Shown piece by piece: positions 61,538 through 64,000 of a stretch of 64,000 nucleotides of DNA (within the stretch, counting starts at the first letter, position 1; each line of letters starts with the position of its first letter). The DNA is from Candidatus Obscuribacterales bacterium (GTDB lineage Bacteria > Cyanobacteriota > Vampirovibrionia > Obscuribacterales > Obscuribacteraceae). The DNA lies in the NCBI GenBank assembly GCA_020054205.1, contig JAGVLS010000020.1, positions 180,007 through 244,006 on the forward strand, read 5' to 3'. A program made the position numbers and the translations under genes. The notes beneath the pieces are model-generated. The model was not told the DNA's origin. It ran no database searches and saw only the letters and a list, made by a program, of their open reading frames with translations.

Positions 61538-64000
61538 ATTCCAAAACGCTTGCTTGAAAATGCTTGAATGCGATATTTAGCAGGCAATATAAAACGGCTA
61601 ATGTCTATATTTAGAATAGGCAGTTTATGCTGTGGCAAATCACCGGTACTTAATGGGTGTTGAGGTGGGAAATCTGTGCTTACAGCAGGATGTTGAGGAT
61701 TGTTTTGGTTTAAGAAAACCAATTCTCTTAAAGCATCATGAGCCAAAATAGATTGACTAGAGGGAGCTTTGTCTTTGACAGGCATTTCTTTCTTTTCTTT
61801 TTCATGCCCAACAAATACACCTAAAGCGTTGTCTATTACTTCTCTATCTAACTGATTTTCAACTAATATAGTGACCAGGCTTTCTATTTTTTGTTCGCGG
61901 TCAAAATATTTATAGAATTCAACTATGTCTTGCCAAACAGGCAAATAAATCCTTTGTCTTACTTGTAGTTCTACAATACGTTTACCATCAATAAAATGTT
62001 CTTTAGTCTCATGTCTGTTTAAATCAGCAATTAGATAACCTAAATTAGGATCGCTATATAAATCTTCAGCAATGCTTATCAATGTTTCACCAGCTGAAAC
62101 CAACCATGTTGGTCTAAATAAAACTGGATTTTCTTCTTTTTGACCAAGCAAATTATTTTTGTCTATTAACTCAGAGACTTCTGTATTCTTATTTTTGGTT
62201 TTAGCTAAATCTTTTTCTTTTTGTTCTTGCTTGTACTTCTCATACGAATTTGGGATATATAATTTACCAAAAGCTTGGTTAAACACGGTTATATCTTTTG
62301 CTTTTACTTTTAAATTGCAAGCAAGCATAGCTTTGTCGAGAAATGCTTGTCTTTCCATATTTGTTTTTTCATTGTTTAAAGTACGGGCAAATTCCATATC
62401 TTTGGATTTAGCAATTGATGCAGTTAGCGATTTATATAAATTTGGCTTTTCGGTTTTGATATTTTGAGCAACTATATTAGCTTCTTGTGCGTCTAAGCGT
62501 CTGCGAGATATGCCTGCAGCTGCAATGGCAGTAAACAAGGCAATTTCAGCAGCAAACAAACATCTTTTGCCGCTAGTAGCTCGAGGTTCTAGATGACCAT
62601 AAATATTTGTTTTAGTGGCAAAAGCAATTTGTGTTGGGGCTGCAACTCTTGGCGTTAATGATTTTTCAATTACAATTGATTTGGCTGCTGGCGTCTTCGA
62701 GGCTTGAGCAATATTTTCTTGTCGTACTTGTCTTTCATTTGGTAACATTCTTCGAATACCAGCTGCTGCAATTACCGATGCTATAGCAATTTCAGCGCCT
62801 AATAAAGATCTTTGTTCGGATCTAAATCTGTGTATATTGGCATTTAGATTGGTGGTAGCAAATGATGGGGCTAGCCCACTAGCTCTAACGCTAAAATTAG
62901 CTCTGTTAATAGAAATATTGGAAGCATCACCATGAATTGTGCTTGTGGAAAATCGGCGACCGCTAAGAGCAGTAATTAATGAATCGGCTGGCCTGCTTAC
63001 GCTTGCTGCCCTAACTATTCCTTCTAATCTATTCATTAAAGTAGCATTGGCATTTATTGGATTTACAGTTGCATTAGTTTTAGCTATACTGCTTTCTTTT
63101 AGGCTAATAACAGGCATAGCAGCAGAATTAGCGTACACGGTTAGTCTTGCTAAAAGTTGTATCGGTTGTATTAATTTATTAGCTTGTTGAAGAGCAAGAG
63201 CGGAACGTTCATGAGCGCTAGAATTTGGAAGTACTGACACGGCTGCTTGCGGAAATCTATTTTGACTATCAGCGGAGCTAGATGTAGGAGAAGAAATTGA
63301 TTTTTGATAGGCGTTTGTTGCGTCATCAGCGGCAACTTGTTTCCATTCTTGATTTGTGGCTGAGCGTGAAAGCCAATTATCTGAACCTGGTTGACGTTGA
63401 TATTGAGTGCCATCAGTACTAGTGAATGAATTGACTTTTGTAGGAATGTTTTGTATTTCTGGTGATGAAATTTGAGAGGCAGAATTAGCTACATTGGTAG
63501 GAGCACTCGATAATTCTTCATAGCCTTCTCTAGCTCTAGGCATATTGGCAGCAGCAGTTTCACTACCACTGCTGTTTGTTGCTTGGGTTACTGGCCCTAA
63601 CCGTTGTCCGGCAGGAGTAACAAGTGAGGATCCACCTTCAGTGTTAGCGGCATTTTGTACTTCTGATGAAGGGGTTTGACTAGAACTAGAAGGATTCAAG
63701 GGCGCGTTAGCAGCTTGAGCGGGTTGGGCAAGCGAAGAGTCCATCTGCGTAAACGCTTGGGCATTAGTAGGATTGCTTGCTAGTTCTTGAGGTGCTGATG
63801 CTGTTTGTTGATAGGCAGCATTTACATCTTGCTTAGAAGGAATTTCCCATTCACCATTAGGTGGTAATGCTCGCCAATCATCTGAACCTTGATCGCGTTC
63901 GTAAAGAGTGCCATTAGCGTCAGTAAATGAATTTACATTGGAAGGAGGCGATGTATTTTGAATTTCTGGTGAGGCAGCTTGAGCTATTACCGGTGAGGCA
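61534..64000 (-). CDS. Large repeat and LysM-domain protein (5' end outside window)
   Basis: The frame is open to the right edge, so at least 820 residues are here and the start is missing. Near the edge is a repeat unit SPEIQNTSP...VNSFTDANGTLYERDQGSDDW (nt 63990-63805), repeated about 525 bp later as SPEIQNIPTK-VNSFTSTDGTQYQ (nt 63470-63285). Two similar membrane-like segments follow (EIAIASVIAAAGIRR and EIALFTAIAAAGISR). A LysM domain near the C-terminus (AGETLISIAEDLY, YLIADLNRH, VRQRIYLP; nt 62110-61940) should bind peptidoglycan or chitin-like glycan. An envelope-spanning structural protein is the best guess. Confidence 0.72.
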   Translation of the reverse strand, partial: ASPVIAQAASPEIQNTSPPSNVNSFTDANGTLYERDQGSDDWRALPPNGEWEIPSKQDVNAAYQQTASAPQELASNPTNAQAFTQMDSSLAQPAQAANAPLNPSSSSQTPSSEVQNAANTEGGSSLVTPAGQRLGPVTQATNSSGSETAAANMPRAREGYEELSSAPTNVANSASQISSPEIQNIPTKVNSFTSTDGTQYQRQPGSDNWLSRSATNQEWKQVAADDATNAYQKSISSPTSSSADSQNRFPQAAVSVLPNSSAHERSALALQQANKLIQPIQLLARLTVYANSAAMPVISLKESSIAKTNATVNPINANATLMNRLEGIVRAASVSRPADSLITALSGRRFSTSTIHGDASNISINRANFSVRASGLAPSFATTNLNANIHRFRSEQRSLLGAEIAIASVIAAAGIRRMLPNERQVRQENIAQASKTPAAKSIVIEKSLTPRVAAPTQIAFATKTNIYGHLEPRATSGKRCLFAAEIALFTAIAAAGISRRRLDAQEANIVAQNIKTEKPNLYKSLTASIAKSKDMEFARTLNNEKTNMERQAFLDKAMLACNLKVKAKDITVFNQAFGKLYIPNSYEKYKQEQKEKDLAKTKNKNTEVSELIDKNNLLGQKEENPVLFRPTWLVSAGETLISIAEDLYSDPNLGYLIADLNRHETKEHFIDGKRIVELQVRQRIYLPVWQDIVEFYKYFDREQKIESLVTILVENQLDREVIDNALGVFVGHEKEKKEMPVKDKAPSSQSILAHDALRELVFLNQNNPQHPAVSTDFPPQHPLSTGDLPQHKLPILNIDISRFILPAKYRIQAFSSKRFGI

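Noticed and set aside
1..64000. CRISPR arrays, tRNA or rRNA genes, IS elements, integrase or relaxase
   Set aside because: None could be recognised on either strand by reading; the transfer block therefore lacks evidence for being an intact mobile element within this window.

Overview
The window is AT-rich bacterial chromosome (or a chromosome-borne element), densely coded on both strands, with no rRNA, tRNA, CRISPR array, transposase or integrase that I could recognise. The gene mix suggests a diderm, respiring or fermenting relative of the Cyanobacteria, possibly the non-photosynthetic Melainabacteria/Vampirovibrionia. It includes complex I subunits L and M, a two-subunit 2-oxoacid:ferredoxin oxidoreductase, futalosine-pathway menaquinone synthesis (MqnD), a GT9 heptosyltransferase-like enzyme, a TonB-like protein, a cyanobacterial-style matrixin, and many lineage-specific secreted TPR, glycine-zipper and Gln/Pro-rich proteins. 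The lineage is inferred from gene content, not shown by a marker gene. TTG and GTG starts are common.

Layout. 1-973 is the 3' end of a PglX-like (BREX-type) adenine methyltransferase entering from the left. 1217-7522 holds secreted TonB-like and TPR proteins, a 3-hydroxyacyl-CoA dehydrogenase, an orphan oligopeptide-type ABC ATPase and small hypotheticals. 7531-24839 is one long minus-strand block encoding a type IV secretion/conjugation apparatus: replication-relaxation protein, VirD4-like coupling ATPase, VirB8/TraE-like, VirB4, VirB3-like, a DUF2225 protein, a 1518-residue VirB6/TrbL-like protein, a pilin-like protein and four unknown exported proteins, two of them paralogs. No relaxase, VirB9, VirB11 or outer-membrane core is visible, so this is either a minimal system in an unexpected host or one with unrecognised envelope parts. 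An internal terminator and repeated operator-like motifs divide the block.

25108-37216 is housekeeping: a minus-strand DNA-repair operon (radA, uvrC, a 32-codon membrane ORF, an acetyltransferase, rarA, a GT9 glycosyltransferase), then lgt, a GT87-like membrane glycosyltransferase, a 2-hydroxyacid dehydrogenase and glpD. 37501-47469 is rich in exported proteins: a TPR-CHAT protein whose catalytic residues appear lost, two proteins sharing a VirB10-like domain, pgeF, a CAP-domain protein and a von Willebrand factor A protein with 27-bp repeats. 47470-47932 carries a 30-bp perfect palindrome and a decayed HEPN/MNT toxin-antitoxin pair.

47944-64000 holds divergent nuoM and nuoL, korAB, an LCP cell-wall protein, transaldolase, two neighbouring zinc-metalloprotease-like proteins, mqnD and the 3' part of a large LysM protein that runs off the right edge. 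KorAB could supply reduced ferredoxin, MqnD makes the quinone precursor and NuoL/M are proton-pumping subunits, so respiratory functions cluster loosely here. The exported proteins share family-specific motifs, notably an RLDHL motif in the CAP and matrixin proteins.
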